From Agrobacterium tumefaciens (GTDB taxonomy: Bacteria > Pseudomonadota > Alphaproteobacteria > Rhizobiales > Rhizobiaceae): 64,000 nt of DNA. The notes beneath the pieces are model-generated. The model was given only the letters and a program-made list of their open reading frames with translations, did not search any database and was not told the DNA's origin. The position numbers were made by a program, and so were the translations under genes. The stretch spans positions 84,794 through 148,793 of the forward strand of contig JAGIAH010000012.1 in the NCBI GenBank assembly GCA_017744915.1, in the 5' to 3' direction. Numbering within the stretch: the first letter of the stretch is position 1; every line of letters starts with the position of its first letter. Of the stretch, positions 46,605-55,071 are shown piece after piece.

Positions 46605-46943
46605 TCAGCCGCGCAGGTGATGGGTCTTTTCGTAGATCGCCGTGGAGCGCGCGCCGGAACGGCAATAGCCGAGCATCGGGCGCTGCAATTCATCAAGCGC
46701 GTCCACCATGCCGGCAACGGCATCGGCGTCGACGCCATAACGGCCGACCGGCACATGCATGATGGTGAGGCCGAGCTGCTCGGCACGCTCGGCAATATCT
46801 GCGAAAAGCGGCTGGCCGTCTTCTTCGCCGTCAGGGCGGTGGCAGACGATCGACTTGAAGCCGAGTGCCTTCACCTCATCCAGATCGGCGACGCTGATCT
46901 GTCCCGTTACCGAATATTCGTCGTCTATGCGCCTGATATCCAT
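46605..46943 (-). CDS. DUF442/TIGR01244 sulfurtransferase-phosphatase-like protein
   Basis: 112-residue single-domain protein starting MDIRRIDDEYSVTGQIS, with a rhodanese/dual-specificity-phosphatase-like active loop YCRSGARST around residue 93-101. The same domain is fused to a metallo-beta-lactamase-like persulfide dioxygenase in BLH proteins, so a role in sulfide or persulfide handling is likely but unproven. It stands alone here, 47 bases upstream of the RidA-like gene. Confidence 0.8.
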   Translation of the reverse strand: MDIRRIDDEYSVTGQISVADLDEVKALGFKSIVCHRPDGEEDGQPLFADIAERAEQLGLTIMHVPVGRYGVDADAVAGMVDALDELQRPMLGYCRSGARSTAIYEKTHHLRG

Positions 46944-47060
46944 ATCATGCCTCCGCTGAAACCGGCGTCCGCGCCGCTGGCCGTCACCCTTGAAATCCGC
47001 ATTCGATGTAAGCGGTCAAAACCCCTGCGTCAATGACGGGACATCTTCATTCGGTACGGC

Positions 47061-47894
47061 TCAGAGGATGGAAAAGCGCAGGCCGAAGGAACGGCTTTCG
47101 CCCGGCTGGAGAATATTGAACTCGCCGGCCGCCTCAAGCTCGCTCCGCCCCACCCAGCGATGCGAAACCGGCTCGATGCCGAGTACATTGGCCGGGTCCT
47201 GCTGGTTCCGCCACATCTGCAGATAGGGCAACGTCCCGGTGCGAAAACCGACGGTCAGCGTCTTTCCGCCGATGGCCGCAATCGGACCGAGCTTCAATTC
47301 CGCCCATTCATCATTGCCTGCGGAAACGCAGAAAACATTGCCCGGCTCCTCGCCGAAACGCCAGCCATGGCCGCCGCCATCCAGCATCGCGCCTTCCAGC
47401 CGCACGGCATCGTCAAACAGGCGGGCACCGATATTCATGTGATACATCAGGAACACCGGGATCGGCCGCCCCGACATGTTGACGATCCTGTCATCGAGGC
47501 TGACTTCGCCGCTTTCACCATCGATACGCCATGTCCGCTCCAGAAGTGCTTCGCCACCATCGGCAAGCTTCACGGGAACCTCGACGCGCGCCAGCGCATT
47601 GGTCTCCTGAACGTCGAAGGTGATGATGGTTGCGGGATGCGAGGAGAAGGAGCCATGCAACGGGTATCGGCGCCCCTCAACGTCACCCTCGATCGGCTCG
47701 GGGTGGCGAATATGATCGGGACCGCAGGTGAAGAGAAAACCTTCCAGCGAATGATCGATGCGCGCATCACCATCGTCGGGAATGGCGCGGCCAGGTGCGA
47801 TGTCGACGCCGTCAACGACGCAGGCGCCGATATCGAAAACGGAGGTTTCGTCGAGGAAAATACGTGGCGATCTGCCAGCCTGAAATGAACGCAA
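47061..47894 (-). CDS. Aldose-1-epimerase-like protein (DUF4432 type)
   Basis: 277-residue protein of the galactose-mutarotase-like superfamily. Recognisable stretches are GVDIAPGR, HPEPIEGDVEGRRYPLHGSFS (His in LHGSF) and FLMYHMNIGARLF near 160, followed by EPVSHRWVGRSELEAAGE near the C-terminus. It likely binds a sugar or sugar acid; no epimerase activity is shown. I chose the TTG at 47894 since GGGAGG lies 5 bases upstream; a GTG at 47924 has no ribosome site. Single gene. Confidence 0.7.
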   Translation of the reverse strand: MRSFQAGRSPRIFLDETSVFDIGACVVDGVDIAPGRAIPDDGDARIDHSLEGFLFTCGPDHIRHPEPIEGDVEGRRYPLHGSFSSHPATIITFDVQETNALARVEVPVKLADGGEALLERTWRIDGESGEVSLDDRIVNMSGRPIPVFLMYHMNIGARLFDDAVRLEGAMLDGGGHGWRFGEEPGNVFCVSAGNDEWAELKLGPIAAIGGKTLTVGFRTGTLPYLQMWRNQQDPANVLGIEPVSHRWVGRSELEAAGEFNILQPGESRSFGLRFSIL

Positions 47895-48049
47895 GACAAC
47901 CTCCCTGTGGCAGTAAAAACGCACGGTTCACGGAAACGCTACTAACAGTGACGGAAATTAAGATTGCATTAACCGCGAATTCACCTTTTTCACAATAGGG
48001 TCAAGATTGCGGTGTGTTTATCGGTGAACAAGTAAGGGATAGCAGAATC

Positions 48050-49444
48050 GTGAAACAGTTTCTTAACGCAGCTCTGGGTCTGACGGTCGCGCTGGCGTCG
48101 GTTTTCGCCCCGCTACAGGCTGGCGCACAGCAGCGTTATGGCGATCAGCAGACGATGCTGGTGACCCCAGATGGCCGCGTGCTCGACTTCATGCCGGAGC
48201 GCGGCGATATCGTCATCAGCCGCGATTCCATGGGACGCACGGTGTTTTACGACCAGTACGGCAATCTGCTGGCCACCGAAATGCCCTCCGGTTACCAGCA
48301 GCAACGCCAGCAGGCGCGCCAGCAGCGCGACACCACCTATTATCCGCCCGCCCCCGGCGGCCAGTACCGTGAGCCACAGCGCGACTACGGCTATCAGGAC
48401 AATGGCAGCGTGCGCGATTACCGCGAATATCGCGGCGACGGTTCCGATGATAATTTCTACACTGGCTCCGTTCCCGCCCCCGGCGCGGTCGAAAGCGGGC
48501 CGCTCGGACAGCCGATGCCGGGCGAAAGCACCACGGCAGCCGTTCCGCAACCGGAGCACCTGATCGAGCGCCACACGCCGGTGACCACGCCGGTCAACCG
48601 TTCGCGTCAGGAGATCGTCGCGCTGCAGACCTTCCTCGATCGCGAGGGCATTTCGCCCGGCGTCATCGACGGCAAGATGGGCGACAACGTCAACAAGGCG
48701 ATTGCCGCCTGGCAGGACATGACGGGCGAAAAGCTCGATCCGAACAATTCCGACGATATTCTGGAGCGGCTGCGCGCCTCCGGCGGCATGCCGATCGTGG
48801 ATTATACGATCACCGCCGCCGATGCCGCCGGCCCCTATGTCGCCTCCATTCCCGATGACTATGCCGCGAAATCGCAGCTGCCGGCCCTCTCCTTCACGTC
48901 CACCTCGGAAGCGCTCGCCGAACGGTTCCATATGGATGAGAACTACCTGAAGGAACTGAACCCCGGCATCGACTTCACCGTACCCGGTACCATCATCAAG
49001 GTCGTCAATCCCGGTGAGCCGAAAAAGGGACAGGTCGCCCGCATCGTTGCCCATAAGGGCATCAAGCAGGTCTTTGCTTACGGTCAGGATGGCAATCTGA
49101 TCGCCGCCTATCCCGCCACCATCGGTTCCACGGATACGCCCTCGCCGAGCGGCACACATACGGTCGAGCGCATCGCGCTTAATCCCGGCTACACCTATAA
49201 TCCGAAGATCAACTTCAAGCAGGGCCAGAACGACAAGATCCTGCAGATCCCGCCGGGTCCGAACGGCCCGGTCGGTACGGTCTGGATCGCCCTGTCGAAG
49301 CCGACCTACGGCATTCACGGCACGCCGGAACCGTCCAAGATCGGCAAGACCAACAGCCACGGCTGTATCCGCCTGACCAACTGGGACGCGACGGAACTGG
49401 CGAAAATGGTCCGCCCCGGCGTCGTGGTCGAATTCGCCGAATAA
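48050..49444 (+). CDS. L,D-transpeptidase with PG-binding and LysM-like domains
   Basis: 464-residue exported enzyme that makes 3-3 peptidoglycan crosslinks or attaches proteins. Domains: signal peptide (about 1-26), a short repeat-like domain, a Gln/Arg/Tyr-rich spacer (about 80-150), a PG_binding_1 domain (about 188-225, QTFLDREGISPGVIDGKMG), a LysM-like stretch (about 285-325), and a YkuD domain with HGTPEPSKIG and the catalytic SHGCIR (His437, Cys439). I chose the GTG at 48050 (AAGGGA upstream) because it starts the signal peptide; GTG 48014 is the outer limit. L,D-crosslinks dominate in polar-growing agrobacteria. Confidence 0.9.
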   Translation: MKQFLNAALGLTVALASVFAPLQAGAQQRYGDQQTMLVTPDGRVLDFMPERGDIVISRDSMGRTVFYDQYGNLLATEMPSGYQQQRQQARQQRDTTYYPPAPGGQYREPQRDYGYQDNGSVRDYREYRGDGSDDNFYTGSVPAPGAVESGPLGQPMPGESTTAAVPQPEHLIERHTPVTTPVNRSRQEIVALQTFLDREGISPGVIDGKMGDNVNKAIAAWQDMTGEKLDPNNSDDILERLRASGGMPIVDYTITAADAAGPYVASIPDDYAAKSQLPALSFTSTSEALAERFHMDENYLKELNPGIDFTVPGTIIKVVNPGEPKKGQVARIVAHKGIKQVFAYGQDGNLIAAYPATIGSTDTPSPSGTHTVERIALNPGYTYNPKINFKQGQNDKILQIPPGPNGPVGTVWIALSKPTYGIHGTPEPSKIGKTNSHGCIRLTNWDATELAKMVRPGVVVEFAE

Positions 49445-49463
49445 ATCGACGGCAAGAAAAAGG

Positions 49464-49498
49464 AAAAGCCCGGCGGATGGTCATCCGTCGGGCTTTTT
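49464..49498. terminator. Bidirectional terminator between L,D-transpeptidase and MFS gene
   Basis: AAAAGCCCGGCGGATG pairs with CATCCGTCGGGCTTTT with one G-U pair around a 3-base loop, flanked by A and T runs, between convergent genes. Confidence 0.88.
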
Positions 49499-49510
49499 CG
49501 TTGATGGGCT

Positions 49511-50716
49511 TTATCCGCGCTTTTCCGTCAGGAAATAGAGCAGCGCCGCTACCGGCAGGGCAAAACCGATCCATGAGGCGGCTGGCCATTCACCTGCCGC
49601 ATAGGCCCAGCCGCCGACCGCAGAGCCGATCGCGCCGCCCATGAAAAACGTCGCCATGTAGATGCCGTTCAGGCGGCTACGGAATTCCGCTCCGAGCGTG
49701 AAGATCGCCCGCTGGCCAAGCACCAGATTGGTGGTGACGCCGAAATCCAGAACGATTGCCGCGACGACCAGAATGGCGAGTGCCAAATGTGAACCTTCGG
49801 GTGCAAGATGTGTGACGGCGAAGGAGAGCGCCACCGCCACCAGCGCAAAGAAGGTCGCCGCACGGGTCCAGCCACGATCGGCCATCCGCCCGGCAATCGG
49901 TGCGGCGACGGTGCCAGCTGCGCCCGCCAGCGCGAAGAGCGCGATCTCGCCCTGACTGAGATTGAAATGCGGCCCGCTCAGATAAAGCGGCGTCGTGGTC
50001 CAGAACAGGCTGAAGGCGGCGAAGAGGAAAGCATGATAGATCGCCCGACGTCGCAGGATCGGCGTGTGCAGAGCAAGCCTGCCCATGGAGTGCATCAATG
50101 CGCCATAGCTCAGCCGCGCCTCGGGCATACGGACGGGCAGAAGCCGAAAAAGCACCACGGCAAGAAGCGCCATGACGGCTGCCGACGTCAGGAAGACGCC
50201 GCGCCAGGACACCACTTCCGACAGCAGGCTGGAAACCGGCCGCGCCAGCATGATGCCGGCCATCAGCCCGCTCATGACATTGCCGACCACCCGCCCGCGA
50301 ATGGCGTGCGGCGCCATGTGGGCTGCATAAGGCACAATGACCTGTACCGCCACCGAGCTGACACCAACCAGGAAGGCGGCGATCAGGAACGGTGCCGCAT
50401 GTGGGGCAAACGCCGCGGCGGCCAGCGACAACACGGCCATCGAGACCGAACTGACCACCAGCTTGCGGTTTTCGATGAGATCACCGAGCGGCACGACGAA
50501 CAGCAGGCCGATACCATAACCGATCTGCGTCAGCGTCACGATCAGGCCGGTCGCACCGGCGGAAAGACCAAGTTCGGCCCCGATAATGCCGGCAAGCGGC
50601 TGGCCATAATAAAGATTGGCTGCAATCAGCCCGCAGGCCGTCGCCAGCAAAAAGGTCAGAGCCGGGGAAATGGATGTTGCCTCAACATCATCCCCATCAA
50701 TTACACGCGTCGTCAT
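49511..50716 (-). CDS. MFS efflux-type transporter (YnfM/drug-resistance-like)
   Basis: 401-residue inner-membrane protein with 12 predicted segments. The start PALTFLLATACGLIAANLYYGQPLAG and LIVTLTQIGYGIGLLFVVPLGDLIENRK are typical of an MFS subgroup often annotated as YnfM-like. The regulator gene beside it and shared operators suggest inducible efflux; the substrate is unknown. GGAG lies 6 bases before the ATG at 50716; ATG 50719 and TTG 50728 are alternatives. Confidence 0.83.
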   Translation of the reverse strand: MTTRVIDGDDVEATSISPALTFLLATACGLIAANLYYGQPLAGIIGAELGLSAGATGLIVTLTQIGYGIGLLFVVPLGDLIENRKLVVSSVSMAVLSLAAAAFAPHAAPFLIAAFLVGVSSVAVQVIVPYAAHMAPHAIRGRVVGNVMSGLMAGIMLARPVSSLLSEVVSWRGVFLTSAAVMALLAVVLFRLLPVRMPEARLSYGALMHSMGRLALHTPILRRRAIYHAFLFAAFSLFWTTTPLYLSGPHFNLSQGEIALFALAGAAGTVAAPIAGRMADRGWTRAATFFALVAVALSFAVTHLAPEGSHLALAILVVAAIVLDFGVTTNLVLGQRAIFTLGAEFRSRLNGIYMATFFMGGAIGSAVGGWAYAAGEWPAASWIGFALPVAALLYFLTEKRG

Positions 50717-50731
50717 CATTTTCTCCAATAT

Positions 50732-50747
50732 GGAAACGAATGTTTCC
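50732..50747. promoter_or_regulatory. TetR operator upstream of the MFS gene
   Basis: GGAAAC-GAAT-GTTTCC is a perfect inverted repeat 16 bases upstream of the MFS start. It matches the site upstream of the tetR gene in 13 of 16 positions. Confidence 0.65.
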
Positions 50748-50762
50748 TAAATAGTCACAAAA

Positions 50763-51386
50763 TTACGCGGCAAGCTTCATGGCGATATCCACCACAGCCA
50801 CCATGTCTTTGAGGCTGCGCCCCGTCTTTCCCACCACGCGCATGCCGTACATCATGCACAGCATCGCCCGGGCGAGATCATCCGGGTCGGCCTTCGAATG
50901 CACTGAACCATCCTTTTGTCCTTCGGTGATGATGCGGGCGACGATCCGTTCGCGCGTCTTGACCGCCCGCTCGACCACGACGGCAATGTCGTCATCCAGG
51001 GCAGCCAGATCGGCAGCGGCACCGACCACCAGACACCCGTCCGAGCCCACACCGCCATGGGACCGTTCCGCGTAAAACATCAGACCCGCCCTCAGACGCT
51101 CATACCCGGTCTCGCAACCGGCCACCGCCGCCTCGAAACGCTCGGTCTGCACGATCCTGTAGCGCTCCATCGTGGCGATGAAGATCGCCTTCTTGTCCTT
51201 GAAGGCCTTGTAGAGGCTGCCCTGCGCCAGCTCCATCGCATCGGTGAGATCACCGACCGATGTGGCGTGATAACCGCGCCGGGAAAACACACGGATCGCG
51301 CCATCCAGCGCGCGATCGAGATCGAACTCGCGTGGCCGGCCGCGATGGCGCTGTTCCTGGGGATGGGTTGGGGTCGTATTGGTCAT
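50763..51386 (-). CDS. TetR-family repressor (AcrR-like)
   Basis: 207-residue TetR regulator. The N-terminal helix-turn-helix spans about 28-62 (FSRRGYHATSVGDLTDAMELAQGSLY), followed by a helical ligand domain with the TetR_C-type GCLVVGAAADLA region. It lies directly upstream of the MFS gene in the same orientation, and both genes have the same inverted repeat in front, so it very likely represses the transporter and itself. ATG 51386 has a poor ribosome site and begins 13 bases after the operator, so translation may be weak. Confidence 0.87.
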   Translation of the reverse strand: MTNTTPTHPQEQRHRGRPREFDLDRALDGAIRVFSRRGYHATSVGDLTDAMELAQGSLYKAFKDKKAIFIATMERYRIVQTERFEAAVAGCETGYERLRAGLMFYAERSHGGVGSDGCLVVGAAADLAALDDDIAVVVERAVKTRERIVARIITEGQKDGSVHSKADPDDLARAMLCMMYGMRVVGKTGRSLKDMVAVVDIAMKLAA

Positions 51387-51398
51387 GGCCGCAATATA

Positions 51399-51414
51399 GG
51401 AAACGATCATTTCC
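51399..51414. promoter_or_regulatory. TetR operator upstream of the tetR gene
   Basis: GGAAAC-GATC-ATTTCC is an inverted repeat with one mismatch, 13 bases before the tetR ATG, and resembles the site at 50732-50747. It indicates autoregulation. Confidence 0.6.
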
Positions 51415-51448
51415 AAATCAAGCGAATAATTTTGCCGCCCGCATTCAG

Positions 51449-52003
51449 CTACCGTGATGACGCCGGACGTCTCGCTATTTCCCGATACAGCGCCTCGGGG
51501 GAAACGCCAATTTCGGCGGCGAGGTTTTTCCATAAACCCTTGGGCGGAAGCCCGCTTTCGTTGACGGTGATCCATGCATCGAGCCGCGCGCTGACCGAGC
51601 GCAGCGCAAGTATTTCCGCCCTTGACCTGACCTTTTTCAATTCGACCGAGATATGATTTATCCATTCGAGCGCGAATGCGGATTCACGCTCCAGCAATTG
51701 CCGCAGCGTGCCAATTGGCACAAACAGGGCACGCCCGGCCGTCACGGCAATGGCATCGCAGTGATATTGCTCCGAAAACACCGAGGCTTCGGCGAGAACC
51801 GTCATCGGTCCCGCCCGCTGCAACACCGCACCATGTCCATCCGCCTGAAACCGCATCAGATGGACACAGCCTTCAACGACCAGCGCCAGCATGTGAACGG
51901 GATCGCCCTGATGGAAAAGATATTCGCCCTTTTCAAAGGATCTGGAGACGGAGGCCTTCGGGCGTAAATGGTCAAAAATCGAAATGGACATGATTTCTAT
52001 CAT
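51449..52003 (-). CDS. Crp/Fnr-family regulator, short form
   Basis: 184-residue regulator with an N-terminal cyclic-nucleotide-type beta barrel (about 15-110: FEKGEYLFHQGDPVHML, then GCVHLMRFQADGHG) and a C-terminal helix-turn-helix (KGLWKNLAAEIGVSPEALYREIARR). The protein stops soon after the recognition helix, so it lacks most of the usual wing. No cysteines for an Fnr iron-sulfur cluster. Start choice is uncertain (ATG 52003, ATG 51991 or TTG 52012). It diverges from the Spy-like gene over about 58 bases. Confidence 0.8.
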   Translation of the reverse strand: MIEIMSISIFDHLRPKASVSRSFEKGEYLFHQGDPVHMLALVVEGCVHLMRFQADGHGAVLQRAGPMTVLAEASVFSEQYHCDAIAVTAGRALFVPIGTLRQLLERESAFALEWINHISVELKKVRSRAEILALRSVSARLDAWITVNESGLPPKGLWKNLAAEIGVSPEALYREIARRPASSR

Positions 52004-52061
52004 GTTCGGCAAATCGGCCGGCTGGCAAGCTCAAACGAACGCAACAAGCCGGACAGCTTCC

Positions 52062-52580
52062 ATGAAATTCACAGTTCTTATATTTCTCACCGCTTTTCTG
52101 CCCCTTTCCGCCGCCGCGGAGGAACAGCATCTCCATCAGTCGCCCTATGCGGGCCAGCAGAGCCGAACCGTCAAAAGCCTCTCGACGGAGGATATTGCGG
52201 AACTGGAACAGGGAGGCGGATGGGGCTTTGCGAAAGCCGCCGATCTCAACGGCATGCCGGGCCCCTCACATGTCCAGAAGATGGCGAAGGAACTGGAGCT
52301 GACAAAGGAACAGCTTGCCTCCGTGCAATCCCTGTTCCAGACGATGCGAAACGACGCCGCGACAGAAGGCAGCCAGATGATTGCGGGCGAAGCAGCACTG
52401 GATGCCGGTTTCCGCAACGGCTCAATAGATGCGGATAAGCTGCGCACGCAACTCGCCCGCGTCGAAGCAAGCCGCACCCGGCTGAGATATATCCACCTTG
52501 CCGCCCACCTCGAAACGGTGAAGCTGCTGACCAGGGAACAGATCACACGTTACAACAAGCTGCGCGGATATACGCCTTAA
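52062..52580 (+). CDS. Periplasmic Spy/CpxP-like LTxxQ protein
   Basis: 172-residue exported protein: signal peptide (about 1-19, ending SAAA-E), then a helical domain with LELTKEQLASVQSLFQ (about 84-99) and LLTREQITRYNKLRGY near the end. The double LTxxQ pattern is that of Spy/CpxP chaperones and CnrX-like metal sensors. I infer a periplasmic stress or metal role. It is transcribed away from the Crp/Fnr gene, which might control it. Confidence 0.72.
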   Translation: MKFTVLIFLTAFLPLSAAAEEQHLHQSPYAGQQSRTVKSLSTEDIAELEQGGGWGFAKAADLNGMPGPSHVQKMAKELELTKEQLASVQSLFQTMRNDAATEGSQMIAGEAALDAGFRNGSIDADKLRTQLARVEASRTRLRYIHLAAHLETVKLLTREQITRYNKLRGYTP

Positions 52581-52582
52581 CG

Positions 52583-52648
52583 GGCTGGAAAACACATTCC
52601 AGCCTGAAGAGATGGCCGGAGCCGGTCCTTGCGTGACAGCCGGACCGG
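52583..52648. terminator. Two hairpins between convergent spy-like and parA genes
   Basis: GGCTGGAA/TTCCAGCC (52583-52604) and CCGGTCC/GGACCGG (52622-52648) are perfect stems. Neither has a strong T run, so terminator function for the two convergent genes is uncertain. Confidence 0.4.
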
Positions 52649-52651
52649 TTT

Positions 52652-53368
52652 TCAGGCAGCTTTGCGGGTGAAAAGGCGTGCGGGCTGCGTGCCGAGCCGC
52701 AACAGGCGTTTCGGCAGAAGGCCGGCAACTTCCGCAGCGAAGGCTTTCGCATTCTCCACCGCCTTGTCGATATTGCTGACCTTGTCCTTATCGAGACAGA
52801 GAAGCGTGCCGCCATAATCGAAAATGTCGCGATAGGCCGCCCGCTCGACAATCGCCGTGTTCAAGACCGAAACGTTCTTCTCTGCCAGCAGCATCTTGAC
52901 GAGCAGCAGCGAACGCGTCGCCACCATGGCGTTGACCCGCGTCAGCACGATGGAATGGGCAATCCCCTTGCCCATCTTGCGGTTCAGGAATTCGATGTGA
53001 TCAAGAACTTCGGCAGCACCCCGCGCATCCATGGCCGAACCCTGAACCGGGATCAGCACATGATCGGAAATACCGAGCGCCATGGTCAGAAGCGGGGTTT
53101 TCGCACCCGGCAGGTCGATGATGAAACAGTCGGTATTGGTTCTGTTCTCGCGAATATGGCCTTCGAGCGAAGCCATGGTCACATGCGAAATCACCGAGAG
53201 ATTTTCGATCTCGCCGGACAATTCGTGCCAGCGGGAAATCCACAATTGCGGATCGGCATCCAGAACAGTTACGCGATGGCCGCTGCGGGCCAGTTCGGTT
53301 GCCAGAAGCAGCACGGCAGTCGTTTTTCCGGCGCCGCCCTTGGTGTTGGCAAAAGTAATGACAGGCAT
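52652..53368 (-). CDS. Orphan ParA/VirC1-like ATPase
   Basis: 238-residue P-loop ATPase of the ParA/MinD superfamily. The deviant Walker A FANTKGGAGKTT is at about 6-17, the LDADPQ motif near 37-42, and IIDLPGA near 84-90. No parB lies beside it and the chromosomal parAB is elsewhere, so it is an orphan. Overall layout resembles Agrobacterium VirC1, which places T-DNA and conjugation complexes at the pole. ATG 53368 with GGGGA is the natural start. Possible roles are placement of a protein cluster or plasmid rather than chromosome partition. Confidence 0.82.
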   Translation of the reverse strand: MPVITFANTKGGAGKTTAVLLLATELARSGHRVTVLDADPQLWISRWHELSGEIENLSVISHVTMASLEGHIRENRTNTDCFIIDLPGAKTPLLTMALGISDHVLIPVQGSAMDARGAAEVLDHIEFLNRKMGKGIAHSIVLTRVNAMVATRSLLLVKMLLAEKNVSVLNTAIVERAAYRDIFDYGGTLLCLDKDKVSNIDKAVENAKAFAAEVAGLLPKRLLRLGTQPARLFTRKAA

Positions 53369-53490
53369 GATATCCCCGATTGACCAGAGCCGTTTCATGC
53401 TCATTCGCGCACCGAACCAAACATGGTGCCTTCCATAACCTTAACGAACATGGTTAAGAAAAGACTAAGAACGGTTATGCGGCGCAACAA

Positions 53491-53517
53491 AAAGCCCGCG
53501 ATCGGTATCGCGGGCTT
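53491..53517 (-). terminator. Terminator after the amine-operon 3' gene
   Basis: GCCCGCGAT (53494-53502) pairs perfectly with ATCGCGGGC (53507-53515) around a 4-base loop, followed by TTTTT on the minus strand, 18 bases past the small secreted-protein gene. Confidence 0.85.
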
Positions 53518-53532
53518 CTGCCATCTTTTGGA

Positions 53533-53913
53533 CTATGTGAGCTTTCGGCAGGAGCCCACGTCATCCGCACGCGGGCGACCGGCCTTGAGATCCTCGTATC
53601 TCGGCAAATCCAGGGAACCGCCCAGCCTTTTCTCAACGGTAGCGCGATCGAGCGTGATCATGCGCCCGGCGCTGGTGAAGGACACCATGCCATTCTTTCC
53701 GGAATACGCCATGGTTGCGCGCATATCGCAGAAATAGCGGTCGGAGCCTTTAGACAGGTTCCAGCCCCGGATTCCCGCCTTATTGCTCGACAAAGCGCCG
53801 ACTTTGTAACCTTGGCCAGAAAGCTCCTTAAAGGAAGCAGCCTGCGCCGCGACAGGCAAACTCAGCAGAGCCACGGCGAGCAATGGCGAAAAAACTGAAA
53901 ATCTCATGGTCAC
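53533..53913 (-). CDS. Small secreted protein of unknown function
   Basis: 126-residue protein with a clear signal peptide (about 1-25, cleavage near AQA-A), leaving about 100 residues with two cysteines (YFCDM near 62 and the C-terminal SCRKLT) that could form one disulfide. I do not recognise the family. Its ribosome site AAAGGG overlaps the stop codon of the upstream alcohol dehydrogenase gene, 12 bases away, so it is probably the last gene of that operon. GTG 53913 or ATG 53907 may be the start. Confidence 0.7.
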   Translation of the reverse strand: MTMRFSVFSPLLAVALLSLPVAAQAASFKELSGQGYKVGALSSNKAGIRGWNLSKGSDRYFCDMRATMAYSGKNGMVSFTSAGRMITLDRATVEKRLGGSLDLPRYEDLKAGRPRADDVGSCRKLT

Positions 53914-53925
53914 TCTAATTGCCCT

Positions 53926-55071
53926 TTAAAAGCAGTCCTCGAACAACTTCCTGGTATTCTCCAGCGTCATCGGCACCGGATTGCCGCCGCAGCTCGGATC
54001 CTTGATCGCTTCCGCTGCCAGCTCGTCGATCCGGTCCGGCTTGATGCCCATGGCGGTCAGGTTTTTCGGCACGCCGAGTTCCTTGCGAAGCTCCAGCACA
54101 TAGTCATAAAAGCCATCGAACCCGCCGGAAATGCCGAGATAGGCGGCCGCGCGGGCGATCTTGTCTTCGATGGCGGGACGGTTGAAGCGCAGCACCGCCG
54201 GCATCACGACGGCATTGGTCATGCCGTGATGGGTGTTGTAAACCGCGCCGATCGGGTGCGAGAGCGAGTGGATCGCGCCGAGACCCTTCTGGAAGGCAAC
54301 CGCCCCCATCGCCGCCGCCGCCATCATGTTGGTGCGGGCTTCGATATCCGTGCCGTCCTTATAGGCGCGCGGCAGGAATTCCTTGACGAGCCGCAGCCCC
54401 TCCAGCGCCACGCCGGCGCTCATCGGATGGAAGAACGGCGACGAATAGGCTTCGAGGCAATGGGCAAAGGCATCCATGCCGGTGCCGGCCGTAATGACCT
54501 TCGGCATGCCAACCGTGAGATCCGGATCGCAGATGACGACGCCCGGCAAGAGCTTCGGATGGAAGATGATCTTCTTCACATGGGTCTGCGAATTGGTGAT
54601 GACGCTGGCGCGGCCGACTTCCGAACCGGTACCTGCCGTCGTCGGAACGGCGACGATGGGCGCGATTTTGGAAGCGTCCGCACGGGTCCACCAGTCACCG
54701 ATATCCTCGAAATCCCAGACCGGGCGCGTCTGCCCGGCCATGAAGGCGATGGTCTTGCCGAGATCGAGGCCCGAGCCGCCGCCGAAGGCCACGACACCGT
54801 CGTGACCGCCATCGCGATAGACCTTAACACCGGCTTCCATGTTGATTTCGTTCGGGTTCGGATCAACCTCGGCGAAGATCGCCCGGCCAAGACCCGCCTC
54901 TTCCAGCACATCGAGCGCATGCGCGGTGATCGCCATATTGGCAAGGCCGCGATCGGTGACGAGAAGCGGCTTTTTGATGCCGAGCGTCTTGCAGGCTTCC
55001 GCCAGTTCCTTGATCCGGCCACGGCCAAGCTTGACGGCGGTGGGATAGCTCCAGTTGGCGACGATATTCAT
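53926..55071 (-). CDS. Iron-containing alcohol dehydrogenase
   Basis: 381-residue NAD-dependent group III alcohol dehydrogenase. The dinucleotide-binding GGGSGLDLGKTIAF (about 96-109), VPTTAGTGSEVGRASVI (about 144-160), and the metal-binding GTGMDAFAHCLEAY and SLSHPIGAVYNTHHG (Asp and three His) are complete, so it should be active. It would oxidise a hydroxyl group of the pathway intermediate or reduce the aldehyde. It overlaps the aldehyde dehydrogenase gene by 4 bases; ATG 55071 starts the family N-terminus. Confidence 0.93.
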   Translation of the reverse strand: MNIVANWSYPTAVKLGRGRIKELAEACKTLGIKKPLLVTDRGLANMAITAHALDVLEEAGLGRAIFAEVDPNPNEINMEAGVKVYRDGGHDGVVAFGGGSGLDLGKTIAFMAGQTRPVWDFEDIGDWWTRADASKIAPIVAVPTTAGTGSEVGRASVITNSQTHVKKIIFHPKLLPGVVICDPDLTVGMPKVITAGTGMDAFAHCLEAYSSPFFHPMSAGVALEGLRLVKEFLPRAYKDGTDIEARTNMMAAAAMGAVAFQKGLGAIHSLSHPIGAVYNTHHGMTNAVVMPAVLRFNRPAIEDKIARAAAYLGISGGFDGFYDYVLELRKELGVPKNLTAMGIKPDRIDELAAEAIKDPSCGGNPVPMTLENTRKLFEDCF

